A DNA stretch of 64,000 nucleotides from Chryseobacterium tructae (GCF_030409875.1 NZ_JAUFQR010000001.1:3782001-3846000); one strand, 5' to 3'. Shown: positions 1-9,047, counted from the stretch's first letter. Made by a program: numbers and translations. The notes: generated by a model not told the origin, from the sequence alone.

Positions 1-72
1 AATATATGGTCAGTCTATGATCCGCGAAGTGCTAGCAGTTTTATGGGAATCAACTATGAAGAGAAAAAATAA
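1..72 (+). CDS. C-terminal end of an upstream gene (partial)
   Basis: The first 72 bases read as an open frame ending in TAA; the last residues are SSFMGINYEEKK. The start lies outside the window. The fragment is too short to assign a family. It ends 30 bases before the next start codon on the same strand, so the two genes may be co-transcribed. Confidence 0.55.
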   Translation, partial: NIWSVYDPRSASSFMGINYEEKK

Positions 73-102
73 TTAATAACTATAAAAAACAAAAGATTAA
101 CT

Positions 103-639
103 ATGTGTCGATATGCCATGATGGTTTATAAATGTCATTATGCCTGTTTCAACTGTCAGAAAACGTTCAAACGTCGTGTTTTAAAAGATGTAGACAGAGA
201 TGCTCAGAAATCCGTGGAAGCCAAGTGTCCCGAATGTGGGAATCTTATGGCGAATATGGGTCTTGACTTTGAATCGCCGGCAAAAAATGATCATAAACAA
301 TGGGCACATATCCGCAATCTATATACAGTAGGAATTACCTTTCACTCTTGTGGATGTTCCGGACCCGGATATATTCCGCAGGATCGTAAAGCCATTATCT
401 CTTATTTTGAAAAAATCCGTGCAGAATATATGCATTCCCTGGTGTATTGGAGATACCGTATAGAACCGGAAACAAAGAGGGAACGTGAAATTGAATATCA
501 ACAAAATCGTTCCAAGCTCTGGGCGGTGAGCAAAAATGCATTCAAGCAAACAGTAAGCAATCAGGAGGGAATCAATTACTGGATCAGTAAGATCAAAGAG
601 GTTGAGGAACGTCTTAGCCTTATAAAAGATACAAAATAG
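103..639 (+). CDS. Zinc-ribbon protein of unknown function
   Basis: 178 residues. Two cysteine pairs near the N-terminus (CFNC near residue 16 and CPEC near 42) form a likely four-cysteine zinc ribbon, followed by HSCGCSGPGY near residue 81. The C-terminal part is charged and helical, with a likely coiled-coil end. There is no signal peptide, so it is probably cytoplasmic. The family is not recognised beyond the ribbon; nucleic-acid or protein binding is only a guess. Its last codons, from about base 599, are part of the 202-bp unit repeated downstream, so copies of its 3' end recur at 2053 and 2255. Confidence 0.7.
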   Translation: MCRYAMMVYKCHYACFNCQKTFKRRVLKDVDRDAQKSVEAKCPECGNLMANMGLDFESPAKNDHKQWAHIRNLYTVGITFHSCGCSGPGYIPQDRKAIISYFEKIRAEYMHSLVYWRYRIEPETKREREIEYQQNRSKLWAVSKNAFKQTVSNQEGINYWISKIKEVEERLSLIKDTK

Positions 640-754
640 CCTATTTTTTTAACCACAAAAGTCACAAAAGAGTTATAAATACTTACATTTTTTAAGTGTA
701 AAGCTTCATGCATAAAAGAACACTAAAGTTCTAAAAGTGAATATTCTATGTGCC
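599..754 (+). repeat. First copy of a 202-bp tandem repeat, left part
   Basis: This stretch, starting in the 3' end of the zinc-ribbon gene, recurs nearly unchanged at 2053 and 2255. It includes AACCACAAAAGTCACAAAAG. The right part of this copy resumes at 2006, so the IS110 element sits inside it. A more diverged relative lies near 40131. Confidence 0.85.
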
Positions 755-795
755 CTTTAGTTTGTAAAAAGAAATTAAGTTTACAAAATAAAAGC

Positions 796-945
796 ATTCA
801 CAAGAAACAGGGTGAACCATTATGTGTCCAAGGATTCGAGGCCTATACATAGATTATGAACCCTGTTTCTTTGAGAATAAGGTCATTATAGAAATTTAGG
901 TTCGAGACCTATTATCAAGGGCTTAGACACGATTCTCAATGTGAA
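796..945 (+). ncRNA. Candidate bridge RNA of the IS110 element
   Basis: Two stem-loops lie in tandem. The first has a 12-bp perfect stem (802-813 with 860-871). The second has stem TGAGAAT/ATTCTCA (872-878 with 932-938). Loop 1 holds TATGTGTCC (821-829), which matches left-flank TATGTGCCC (747-755) at 8 of 9 bases, and ACATAG (847-852), complementary to right-flank CTATGT (2006-2011). Loop 2 holds ATAGAAAT (888-895), identical to the element's right end (1998-2005), and AAGGGC (917-922), complementary to GCCCTT at the left junction (752-757). This is the target-loop/donor-loop arrangement known for IS110 bridge RNAs. RNA boundaries are estimates. Confidence 0.6.
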
Positions 946-1026
946 TGATAACCTCAAAAAAAGTTATGAGACAAAAAGTACGTTATCGGCATTGATATTT
1001 CCAAATCAAAATTAGATTGTGCTATA

Positions 1027-2001
1027 ATGGATTCTGAGTATAAGATCCAATGTGAGCAGATCATTCCCAACACAGAGAAAGGAATATCTTCATTTTTGAA
1101 AGGTATTTTAAAGCTTCTGAAAATAACCAAAGAAGACCTTTTGATTTGCTGCGAAAATACTGGAATTTATAACCGACCATTAGAGAAGTTTTGTTCAAAA
1201 TCAGAGTATCTGCTTTGGGTGGAACATCCTGTTAAAATCAAAAAAGCAGCCAGTGATTTAAGAGGAAAAGATGATCGAAAAGATGCCAGAAGAATTGCAG
1301 AATACGCTGTTCGCTATCACGATAAAATAATGCCTTATGAGGAATCAGAGGAAGTTATACAACGAATGAACGTGCTGGCTAAATCCCGTGATACTTTACT
1401 ATTGCAAAAAACGGCTTTGGAAAATCAATTAAGGGAAGCCAAAAGTCACGATGTGTATGTGTTTAAGCTATTGACCCAAGCCTTTTCAAAAACGCTGAAA
1501 ACTCTTACCACATCTATAAAAACAATAGAAAATCAGCTTTCAGAACTTATGGAAATCCAAGATGAGATTAAGAAAAACAAAGAACTTTTGATTTCCATTC
1601 CTGGAATCGGAACTCAATGTGCTCTTAATTTGATCATCATTACCAATAACTTCAAATCGTTTGATAATGCTAAACACCTTGCTTGTTATGCAGGAGTTGT
1701 TCCGTTCAAAAATCAATCAGGAACCATCGTAAAAAAAGAACGTGTATCGAAAATGGCGAATCAAAAACTGAAAAAGCTGCTTCATTTATCTGCCATGGCA
1801 AGTATACGAGCAGACAAGGAATTAAAGACCTATTTTCTGAGAAAAGTAGAAGAGGGTAAAAATAAAATGAGTGTTCTTAATGCTATAAGAAACAAATTAG
1901 TACATCGAATAATGGCCGTAATCAAACGAAAACAGCCATTTTTTCCAAAAGAAGAATTTTTATCAATAAAAAACACTTATAATACTTGCTTATTAACATA
2001 G
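1027..2001 (+). CDS. IS110-family transposase, N-terminus out of frame
   Basis: This is a DEDD-type recombinase. Visible motifs are ENTGIY near residue 44, KDDRKDARRIA near 80-90 (DxxD), and a C-terminal transposase-20 domain with PGIG near residue 190 and ACYAGVVP near 220. The usual N-terminal strand YVIGIDISK, carrying the first catalytic aspartate, is encoded at 979-1005 in the same frame as this ORF. However, no ATG, GTG or TTG precedes it after the stop at 967. An ATG at 966 starts MRQK in another frame and would join perfectly if one base were removed near 975-979. The gene is therefore inactive, error-containing, or needs a +1 shift. Confidence 0.85.
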   Translation: MDSEYKIQCEQIIPNTEKGISSFLKGILKLLKITKEDLLICCENTGIYNRPLEKFCSKSEYLLWVEHPVKIKKAASDLRGKDDRKDARRIAEYAVRYHDKIMPYEESEEVIQRMNVLAKSRDTLLLQKTALENQLREAKSHDVYVFKLLTQAFSKTLKTLTTSIKTIENQLSELMEIQDEIKKNKELLISIPGIGTQCALNLIIITNNFKSFDNAKHLACYAGVVPFKNQSGTIVKKERVSKMANQKLKKLLHLSAMASIRADKELKTYFLRKVEEGKNKMSVLNAIRNKLVHRIMAVIKRKQPFFPKEEFLSIKNTYNTCLLT

Positions 2002-2005
2002 AAAT

Positions 2006-2455
2006 CTATGTGGTGAAAATAAAGATTCTTATTTTACCTTCTCTAGTTTGGGAGGTTGAGGAACGTCTTAACCTTATTAAAGATACAAAATAGCTTATTT
2101 TTTTAACCACAAAAGTCACAAAAGAGTTATAAATACTTACATTTTTTAAGTGTAAAGCTTCATGCATAAAAGAACACTAAAGTTCTAAAAGTGAACATCC
2201 TATGTACCTATGTGGTGAAAATAAAGATTCTTATTTTACCTTCTCTAGTTTGGGAGGTTGAGGAACGTCTTAACCTTATTAAAGATATAAAATAGCTTAT
2301 TTTTTTAACCACAAAAGTCACAAAAGAGTTATAAATACTTACATTTCTTAAGTGTAAAGCTTCATGCATAAAAGAACACTAAAGTTCTAAAAGTGAACAT
2401 CCTATGGACCTATGGGCTGAAAATTAAAATTCTTATTTTGCTTTCTCCAGTTTTA
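2006..2455 (+). repeat. Remaining copies of the 202-bp tandem repeat
   Basis: Contains the end of copy 1 (2006-2052), all of copy 2 (2053-2254) and copy 3 (from 2255 into the 3' end of the following minus-strand gene). Each unit begins with the last codons of the zinc-ribbon gene and ends with a copy of the last codons of the minus-strand gene. The whole intergenic spacer between the two convergent genes has thus been triplicated. No other gene is seen here. Confidence 0.85.
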
Positions 2456-3083
2456 AAAGCCTTTTAAAATCATCTTTTAAACTTTTATCCTGTTCTGCCA
2501 TATAATCTCCACTGAAGGGAGCTCCACAGTCCTGGCTATCTACAATATGCAGCAATGATCCGTTTTCAAAATAGTTTCTGGTTTCCGTAATCTCCGATTT
2601 TTTCAAATCAAAAGCTTCCGTATCATTGTTTTCCTTCATTACCTTTTCGTTGTAGAAAAGCGGACGATTGTATTTATAATTTTTTTCAAAAACAAAAGAT
2701 AGCTTACCATTTAAGAGATAATATTCTACCAGAACCTGACCCATTTCTCCGTAATGTCTCGCCATCACCTTTTCCAGACGTTTATTTTTATAATAATAAG
2801 CAGCTTCTCCCCCTTCGGCCGATTCACCTTCAATATCTTTCTTTTTAATAGCAGTCCATTGGGTGATTGAATTGATTCGCTTAAAATTAGCCTGAATAGG
2901 TTTCAAACGGTCTTTCAAATATTCATTAGCTTGAATATCTTCTTCATTATGGCTTTCTTTAATTCTGATAGTATCCTGCTGGATTACTGAAAATACTACC
3001 ATCTTAGGGGGACAATTTCCAGCATATCCCAAGTGGAAGGTTATCAATAGTATAAAAAGACTTTGTAAATATTTATTTTTCAT
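2433..3083 (-). CDS. Exported protein of unknown function
   Basis: 216 residues from the preferred start at 3083, where an N-terminal signal peptide (MKNKYLQSLFILLITF) begins; an upstream in-frame ATG at 3134 would bury it. The mature part is hydrophilic, with an EGGEAAYYYKNKRLEKV segment and several short beta-prone stretches. No family is recognised. Two cysteines in the mature protein could form a disulfide. Its 3' end overlaps the third copy of the 202-bp repeat. Confidence 0.65.
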   Translation of the reverse strand: MKNKYLQSLFILLITFHLGYAGNCPPKMVVFSVIQQDTIRIKESHNEEDIQANEYLKDRLKPIQANFKRINSITQWTAIKKKDIEGESAEGGEAAYYYKNKRLEKVMARHYGEMGQVLVEYYLLNGKLSFVFEKNYKYNRPLFYNEKVMKENNDTEAFDLKKSEITETRNYFENGSLLHIVDSQDCGAPFSGDYMAEQDKSLKDDFKRLLKLEKAK

Positions 3084-3282
3084 AGCATTTAGATCTTGTG
3101 TTAAGTGATGACAAGCTGTATTCCTGCCGGACATTTTTACAAAATTAATAAATCTTCTTTTGGGTTTACATCAAAATCTCGGTATTCTCTTGTCGTAGTT
3201 TTACTACAATTTTTAAAATTTAACCTTAAAAATGAATTTCAAATTTAGTTTTTTAATAGTTTTATGGTATAATTCACTTACG

Positions 3283-4308
3283 ATGGAAATTGGTTTTTTA
3301 GAATATAAGGTTCGAAATGGAGATTCCCTGACCTCCATTGCTTCCCGGTTGGGTATTACCGGAGAAGATCTCAAGTCATTTCACAATTCCCATTGTCAAA
3401 AAATGGATAGAATCTGGTTTGATAATTTAAATGAGGTGAAAAGTGTTTTTGTTCCGCTTCATATTCAAACTGAAAAACAGAAGGATCAGAAAAGAAAAGA
3501 GATTCTTCCTCATTCTCAGATCTCGGATTCGTTTTTAGCAAAAGCATATAAAGTCTCCGAAACTTTTGAAAGTCCGTTTCAAACTTCTTTAACAGTAGAT
3601 TACGATGTAAATCTTGAGGTTCATAAAGACAGAAACACGACTCATTATAAAGTATCGTACAGCCAAGATCACTTCATCACTAATGGAAATCTTCCGGATG
3701 ATAAAATGAGTGATCTTTCTATTTCCTGTATGAAAAGCATTATGCCTATTGATTTTGTTCTCAATGAACAAGGTAAAATCATAGGGTTCGCAGACCATAA
3801 AAAGATCATTACAACATTTACTGATCAACGTAAAGATCTTGATGAATTCTTCATTGGAGAATTCTCTAAAACATATCTGGATACTTTTGAAAAAAATATT
3901 GCTGAAGAACCGTTTTTTCTGCAACAATTTCAGGGTACCCTACTCTTTCAAACCTTATTTCCTAAAATGGATTGGTTTCATAAGAATGCTGATTGGACAG
4001 AATCATTTTACTTTTTACAAAACTCCTTTTCTGTACAATGTCACATGGAAATCGAGCAAAAAGATGAGGATCAAGATCATATTACAACCGTTTTAACGGG
4101 AAACAGTACAGAATTTTACAGTTTACAGGAATTAAAGACCGGAACAAAATATAATGTACCTATTGAAGATCATGTTACAGGACATATCATTATTGAATAC
4201 ACCACTCATAAGAAAAATAAAAGCCTTCTTCAAGCCTCAGCCAGCACCAAACTTTGGCGTGGAGAAGAATTCATTCAGCAACACACTATCACCATAACAC
4301 AAGGATAA
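3283..4308 (+). CDS. LysM-domain protein of an effector locus
   Basis: 341 residues from the ATG at 3283; an in-frame ATG at 3232 would add 17 residues. An N-terminal LysM-like module (YKVRNGDSLTSIASRLGI) is followed by a long mixed region with no recognised domain. It overlaps the operon logic of the next gene, which starts one base after this stop and also begins with LysM. LysM modules occur in peptidoglycan-binding proteins and in baseplate or spike-associated proteins of contractile injection systems. No T6SS or eCIS structural gene is in the window, so a delivery role is inferred only from the neighbours. Confidence 0.75.
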   Translation: MEIGFLEYKVRNGDSLTSIASRLGITGEDLKSFHNSHCQKMDRIWFDNLNEVKSVFVPLHIQTEKQKDQKRKEILPHSQISDSFLAKAYKVSETFESPFQTSLTVDYDVNLEVHKDRNTTHYKVSYSQDHFITNGNLPDDKMSDLSISCMKSIMPIDFVLNEQGKIIGFADHKKIITTFTDQRKDLDEFFIGEFSKTYLDTFEKNIAEEPFFLQQFQGTLLFQTLFPKMDWFHKNADWTESFYFLQNSFSVQCHMEIEQKDEDQDHITTVLTGNSTEFYSLQELKTGTKYNVPIEDHVTGHIIIEYTTHKKNKSLLQASASTKLWRGEEFIQQHTITITQG

Positions 4309-4309
4309 T

Positions 4310-5155
4310 ATGAAAAATTATGTCATACAGCAGGGCGACACCTTCAGCTCGCTGGCTCAGCAATTTAAGCTGAAAAACGAAGGTATTTTAAAGACTTATC
4401 ACAATCTCCACTGCTCAGAGGAGGATATTATGCAGGAACCTGTTCCCGGAAAGAAAATCATCATTCCGGACGATCCGCAGCTTATGGCTGAAGAAGCAAG
4501 CTCACCTTCCACTCCTATGGATTCTTCTCAGGAAGAAACAACCAATGAAGGAACAGCGGAAGACTCTCCTTCAGATCAGTCAGCCTCTGAAAACCAATCC
4601 TCTGAAAAAAGCGAGGAAAAACAAGAGAAAGAAAAAAAAGAAAATAAGGACGGTGGCGGCAGTTCAGGTCCCCACGAAGGAAAATATTTTGTCATACAGA
4701 AAGGAACCGTACAATGTAATCAGGGTTTCAAGTTTCCTAAGTTCAAGGTAACCAGCCACCAGAAGCATTATTGGAATGACAAGGAAGGGCAGGCAGATTA
4801 TCTTGCCGCAACAGAAGATGATCTACAATTCGATCCTCCTGCACAGCCTTTTGGGCAATGTAAGCTTAAACCGACTTCCGGAGGATATCTTCCTTGCGCT
4901 TATGCGGCTGCAGGAAAATGGCAAAAACCTTATGAAAAAGTAAAGGTTATGGGAAAGAGCTGCCTGACAGAAATATCTGAACTAATGTGCGCCACAGGTG
5001 GTAAAATAACGATCTTAAAACACGGCCAGCAAAGCGAAGCAGGTAAAAACCAGGTCAATAAAGCAGACACAAAGGAACAGCAGGTGTATAATCCTGTTGT
5101 CAATTTTGACCAATTCAAAGCAGAAACTGATGAACAGGAGGCAGAAGCCTGGTAA
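4310..5155 (+). CDS. LysM and DUF4280 (PAAR-like) spike protein
   Basis: 281 residues. N-terminal LysM-like module (YVIQQGDTFSSLAQQF), then an acidic low-complexity linker rich in Ser, Glu and Lys (about 65-120), then a DUF4280/PAAR-like domain (about 125-245). The latter is supported by KYFVIQKGTVQCNQGF, KSCLTEISELMCATGGKI and spaced cysteines. PAAR-like proteins cap the spike of contractile injection machines and link effectors to it. The gene sits between a LysM protein and a cell-wall hydrolase, which fits an effector-loading role. Start codon lies one base after the preceding stop. Confidence 0.8.
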   Translation: MKNYVIQQGDTFSSLAQQFKLKNEGILKTYHNLHCSEEDIMQEPVPGKKIIIPDDPQLMAEEASSPSTPMDSSQEETTNEGTAEDSPSDQSASENQSSEKSEEKQEKEKKENKDGGGSSGPHEGKYFVIQKGTVQCNQGFKFPKFKVTSHQKHYWNDKEGQADYLAATEDDLQFDPPAQPFGQCKLKPTSGGYLPCAYAAAGKWQKPYEKVKVMGKSCLTEISELMCATGGKITILKHGQQSEAGKNQVNKADTKEQQVYNPVVNFDQFKAETDEQEAEAW

Positions 5156-5172
5156 CTAAAAAACTAAAGATC

Positions 5173-7872
5173 ATGGCAAAAAAAGGCGTTTCAAGAATCA
5201 CCGGAAATACATCTCCTAAAACAGGAGAAAAAGCATTGTATAAAGTCACGGAATGGTATCCCAATACTCCGGCTAATGAACGAAAAGAATCCCTTGTTAC
5301 CTGGGAATTGTTCAGAAAAAGAGCGGATGGAAAATTTACCTCCACAAATATCAAGAAAAAAGTGGGCGAATTTACTTTTGGTAAAGATGCCTGGCAGTAC
5401 ACTTACAGAGTTGAAGGCTATCTGGACAGACCTGAAGGTAAAGATCCTATGTCTATTATTGTACAGCCCCAAAAGAATGAACAGCAGCCTTCAGCTGAAA
5501 AAAATATTCTGGATGTAAAACTTACTTTTCAGGATGGTACTCCGGTTAATAAAAAATTAAGTTACCAGGATCGTCTCTGGGCAATAGCTAAATGCAAAGG
5601 TATGGAAGGCGAACATATTATTTTCACGCTCTGGGAAGATGATGAAAAAGGTGATGGCCACAATAAAAAGAATCAATCTATCGTAAAATCGCCTCCTGTC
5701 CTGGTAGACAGTCAGGGCAATGCCCGCTGGAATTTTGCATTGCTCAGCACTTATATTGCTATTGCCAATCAAAGGGAAGACGATAAAAAGCAGCATGAAT
5801 ATTATATTACCGCAGAGTACAATGGGAAATTAAAAGCCTCAGATAACGCCAATGCTAATAATCCTGAGTATAAAGCTCCTCCTGCCCCACCTAAAAAGCC
5901 AGCAGGAGGTACTAATGGGACATCACAGCCAAAACCCGCTCCACCTAAGCCCCAACCCAATTCCCCAAAAGGTTCTACAAGACCTCATTCGCCTAATAAC
6001 CAGCCGGATAAAAAGGGAGTTATCACCCTAGTAAAACTGACCGATAAAAATGGGAAAGAATTTACTAAAAATCCTAAATTTGGAGAAACCATCATCGTTC
6101 ATATAGAGTCTAAAAACCTTAAAGACAAAAAATACACCCTTAATATATGGGAACATGACACGATTGGAAAAGATGACCTTTTATATAGCCATGAACATAC
6201 GTTCTTAGGGGATAAAATAAATCTTTCCATGCCCTTAACTGCCGCCATGCAAAAAACCGGAGAAATAGGAAATGATCCTAAAAATCCGGATAGCGGAGAA
6301 TATTGGAAGGGAGGACAACAGGAAATCTTCGCAGAAGTTATTTATATAGACATCTCTGCCAAATCAAAAATTATTGATGTGGGGATTATAGAAACTCCCA
6401 AGCCGCAGAATAATGGGAAAACGGCGACTGGGGTGAAGAATGAGCCGAAGCCAGATGCTAAGTCAGGAGGATGTCCTAATTGTGAAAAAGACATAACCTT
6501 AGAACAGATTAAATCTATATGTGTAAGCAAAAAAAATAAAAATGGTGTAGAAATTTGCCTTGTCCAAGATGATTCGCTTATTAAAGCTGCCTTACCTTTT
6601 CTAAATAGCTATAGAAAAAAAGCTGACATAAATACTTGTATAACAAAAGCTCATTTTATTGCTCAAATTTGTCAAGAAACCAAGTTTTATGATTTGCAAG
6701 AAGCTTTTAGATACAAAAACCCTGAAAGAATGAGATCATTATTTTATTCTTATTTTAAGCAGTTTGGTAGTTTAGAAAAACAAAATGCAGAAGCTAAAAG
6801 ACTTTCAGACTTATCTCTAGATTCCAAAAATTGGAAAACTGTAGCAAATGCAATTTATGGAAAAACCCATCCAAATGGAAAAAATAATACTGATAAAGAT
6901 GATGGTTGGAGATATAGTGGAAAAGGGTTCAAACAAGTTACTTGGAGAGATAATTATTTAAACCTACAGAAAACAGCAAAAAATATTTTTGGAAAGAGTG
7001 TTACATGGTTAGATGGTAATAATCCATATAAATTGGTAAATTCTTCTGAAGACTCTATGCTATCTGCATTAGCATTTTGGAAGCGTGGTAACATTAGTAG
7101 TAAAGCAACTGAAATAAGCGATAAAGCAGTTACAAATGTAACTGCTTTAGTAAACCCTGCCTTGCTAGGTTTGGATGAAAGAAAAAGATACTTTAAAAAA
7201 GCTGTTGAAATTCTTCAAGTGGATAAATGTAAACCTAAAGGAAAAATTAATAACAGTAATGAAGATGGAACTGTTGTTGTTGTATCTGGTACAGATACAA
7301 AAGTAGAAAGCGACGCTTTCAAACCCAAAGAATATTCTTGGGTAATGTATAAAACAAGTGTATACAAAAATATGAGTTTAAGCACATATAATAATCTAGA
7401 AAAAAGCAATAAATTGCCTGAAGCTGATTATGTGACTTACTTAAGTAGAGATACACATCAAACTTCTACAAGTAAAGGAAAAATTCTAAAACATTCGGAT
7501 AAAAGATTTGGTACTTATAATGAAATTCCTCCTGGAGAGTATTATCTTGTACCAGGTGTTTCTGGCCAAAAATATAAAATATATGTAATTGATTCTGAAA
7601 ATAAATCTGCTGCTGCTGAAAATGGTATTGATGGGCCTGATGGTTCACGAGGAGGCGTAGCCTTACACCACTATACTCCACGTTTTTCAGTCGGATGTTT
7701 TACATTTAATTCAGGAAATGATACAACTCCTGTTCAGAAACTTATTGATAATTTATCAGATTTACCTATAAATGATAAAAAACCTGTACGTTTTATTGTA
7801 AAAGAAAGAAAAGTAAAAGAGTCTACTTGGAATAATTCCGACTTTGGAACTAAAAAATGGACAGGAACTTAA
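5173..7872 (+). CDS. Multidomain GH19-type cell-wall hydrolase, probable injected effector
   Basis: 899 residues without a signal peptide, consistent with export by an injection system. Residues 1-400 hold about three beta-rich Ig-like repeats separated by a Pro/Lys linker (near 235-280). A CPNC motif near residue 435 precedes a GH19 chitinase/lysozyme-like domain (about 440-690), seen in AHFIAQICQETKFYD (candidate catalytic Glu) and DGWRYSGKGFKQVTWRDNY. The C-terminal part (about 720-899) contains IPPGEYYLVPG and HHYTPRFSVGCFTF, resembling the His...SxGC site of L,D-transpeptidase-like or DUF5675-like domains. From about base 6470 the DNA becomes more AT-rich, like the lipoprotein array downstream, which suggests a swapped C-terminal toxin. 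Confidence 0.8.
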   Translation: MAKKGVSRITGNTSPKTGEKALYKVTEWYPNTPANERKESLVTWELFRKRADGKFTSTNIKKKVGEFTFGKDAWQYTYRVEGYLDRPEGKDPMSIIVQPQKNEQQPSAEKNILDVKLTFQDGTPVNKKLSYQDRLWAIAKCKGMEGEHIIFTLWEDDEKGDGHNKKNQSIVKSPPVLVDSQGNARWNFALLSTYIAIANQREDDKKQHEYYITAEYNGKLKASDNANANNPEYKAPPAPPKKPAGGTNGTSQPKPAPPKPQPNSPKGSTRPHSPNNQPDKKGVITLVKLTDKNGKEFTKNPKFGETIIVHIESKNLKDKKYTLNIWEHDTIGKDDLLYSHEHTFLGDKINLSMPLTAAMQKTGEIGNDPKNPDSGEYWKGGQQEIFAEVIYIDISAKSKIIDVGIIETPKPQNNGKTATGVKNEPKPDAKSGGCPNCEKDITLEQIKSICVSKKNKNGVEICLVQDDSLIKAALPFLNSYRKKADINTCITKAHFIAQICQETKFYDLQEAFRYKNPERMRSLFYSYFKQFGSLEKQNAEAKRLSDLSLDSKNWKTVANAIYGKTHPNGKNNTDKDDGWRYSGKGFKQVTWRDNYLNLQKTAKNIFGKSVTWLDGNNPYKLVNSSEDSMLSALAFWKRGNISSKATEISDKAVTNVTALVNPALLGLDERKRYFKKAVEILQVDKCKPKGKINNSNEDGTVVVVSGTDTKVESDAFKPKEYSWVMYKTSVYKNMSLSTYNNLEKSNKLPEADYVTYLSRDTHQTSTSKGKILKHSDKRFGTYNEIPPGEYYLVPGVSGQKYKIYVIDSENKSAAAENGIDGPDGSRGGVALHHYTPRFSVGCFTFNSGNDTTPVQKLIDNLSDLPINDKKPVRFIVKERKVKESTWNNSDFGTKKWTGT

Positions 7873-7882
7873 AAATGAAAAA

Positions 7883-9034
7883 ATGAAAAATCTTACACCT
7901 TACATCTTAGTTGGTTTCTCTCTGTTCATATCATGTAATGGACAGGAAAATAAATCACAAAAAAATAAAGAAACAAAAAACAAAGAAATGAACTCTTTAA
8001 AAAACGCTCCATACAATATTACAGATGATGGAGATGGAACAAAATCAAACTATGATGATCTATCTCCTGAATTTATAAAGACAGAAAAAAGAATATTAGA
8101 CCAAAGAAAATTTCAATTTCCGGATGAAAACACTTTCAATCACAAGATTGCAGAAGTATTTTCCATTAATTTAAAAGAATATTCAAATCCTATTATTGCC
8201 TTACGTCTTTCAATGTTTCCTGAAGTGGCTATTAGAAAAGATCAATTTATCTTCATTCAGGATGCCAATGCCAATGAACCTGAATTTATAAATCCTGATT
8301 TATTATATCACTTTAATTCCTATGTATTTTATAATACACCTGTCTCTTATATCTGGTTACAGTCTAATAGTCCCAATCTTCTATATGATTTAGTCGTTCA
8401 TTACGGGTATAATAAAGATAAAAAACTTGTAGAATCAATATTTAAAAAATTTGATTTTAATAGCCTTTCTGAGATGGAAGAATTAATCTTTAGCGACTCC
8501 GGTACTCATAAAAAATTAAAAAAACAAATATTTGATGATATAGAAACCATCATCTATAAAGGTAAAGTTGAAGATTTTTCTTATGCAAAAGAGGGAAATG
8601 GATATCTTAGAATAGGTGAAATTATCAATACAATTTCGGCTTCACCTAAAGAATATGATGAACCAGAACAAACAATTTCTTATTTATTTGAGCGAGAACT
8701 AAGAGTGGGAATTCAAGGTGATATTGAAAGTTATCTGAATAAAAATCCACAATATCAATCAAATTTGGAAAAAAACAATTTCTATGATTTACCTACTTTA
8801 AAAAAATATGTAAAATACATCTATCAAAAGGAAAGTAATGTCATCTTTACAGTACAAGACGCTGATGGGTATACTAACCTCAGAAAGGATAAAAACTCTT
8901 CTTCTCAAATCCTACAAAAAATAAACACAGGTGAACAGATTGATGTATTAGATCAAAGTGGAGACTGGTGGTTAGTCGTATCAAAAGAAGGAAAAAAGGG
9001 ATATGTTCACAAAAGTAGAATAAAATCTGAATAA
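7883..9034 (+). CDS. Lipoprotein with C-terminal SH3 domain, family A, candidate immunity protein
   Basis: 383 residues from the ATG at 7883, ten bases after the effector stop; the frame also opens at 7844 inside the effector. Signal peptide and lipobox are visible (LVGFSLFISC). The central helical region carries the family A signatures YDLVVHYGYNKDKK and LEKNNFYDLPTLKKYV. A bacterial SH3 domain fills the last 60 residues (GYTNLRKDKNSSSQILQKI, then WWLV and GYVHKSRIK). The mature N-terminus lacks an acidic surface-export signal, so a periplasm-facing anchor is likely. Position directly after a wall-degrading effector suggests cognate immunity; that is inference. Related to 12211, 17674 and the broken copy at 15159. 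Confidence 0.75.
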   Translation: MKNLTPYILVGFSLFISCNGQENKSQKNKETKNKEMNSLKNAPYNITDDGDGTKSNYDDLSPEFIKTEKRILDQRKFQFPDENTFNHKIAEVFSINLKEYSNPIIALRLSMFPEVAIRKDQFIFIQDANANEPEFINPDLLYHFNSYVFYNTPVSYIWLQSNSPNLLYDLVVHYGYNKDKKLVESIFKKFDFNSLSEMEELIFSDSGTHKKLKKQIFDDIETIIYKGKVEDFSYAKEGNGYLRIGEIINTISASPKEYDEPEQTISYLFERELRVGIQGDIESYLNKNPQYQSNLEKNNFYDLPTLKKYVKYIYQKESNVIFTVQDADGYTNLRKDKNSSSQILQKINTGEQIDVLDQSGDWWLVVSKEGKKGYVHKSRIKSE

Positions 9035-9047
9035 ATATGCTAATCAA

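Larger units (their letters stand above)
755..2005 (+). mobile_element. IS110-family insertion sequence, about 1.25 kb
   Basis: The ends were placed by comparing the interrupted repeat copy (599-754 plus 2006-2052) with the uninterrupted copies at 2053 and 2255. The bases CT occur at both junctions (755-756 and 2006-2007) and could be the shared core dinucleotide, so the ends may shift by two bases. There are no obvious terminal inverted repeats, as is usual for IS110. Contents are a roughly 210-base non-coding left end with two strong stem-loops and one transposase gene reaching the right end. Confidence 0.8.

Noticed and set aside
755..2005. Terminal inverted repeats or target duplication for the IS
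   Set aside because: None is visible beyond a shared CT, as expected for IS110; the longer match of TATGTG and CTATGT is explained by the bridge-RNA guides.
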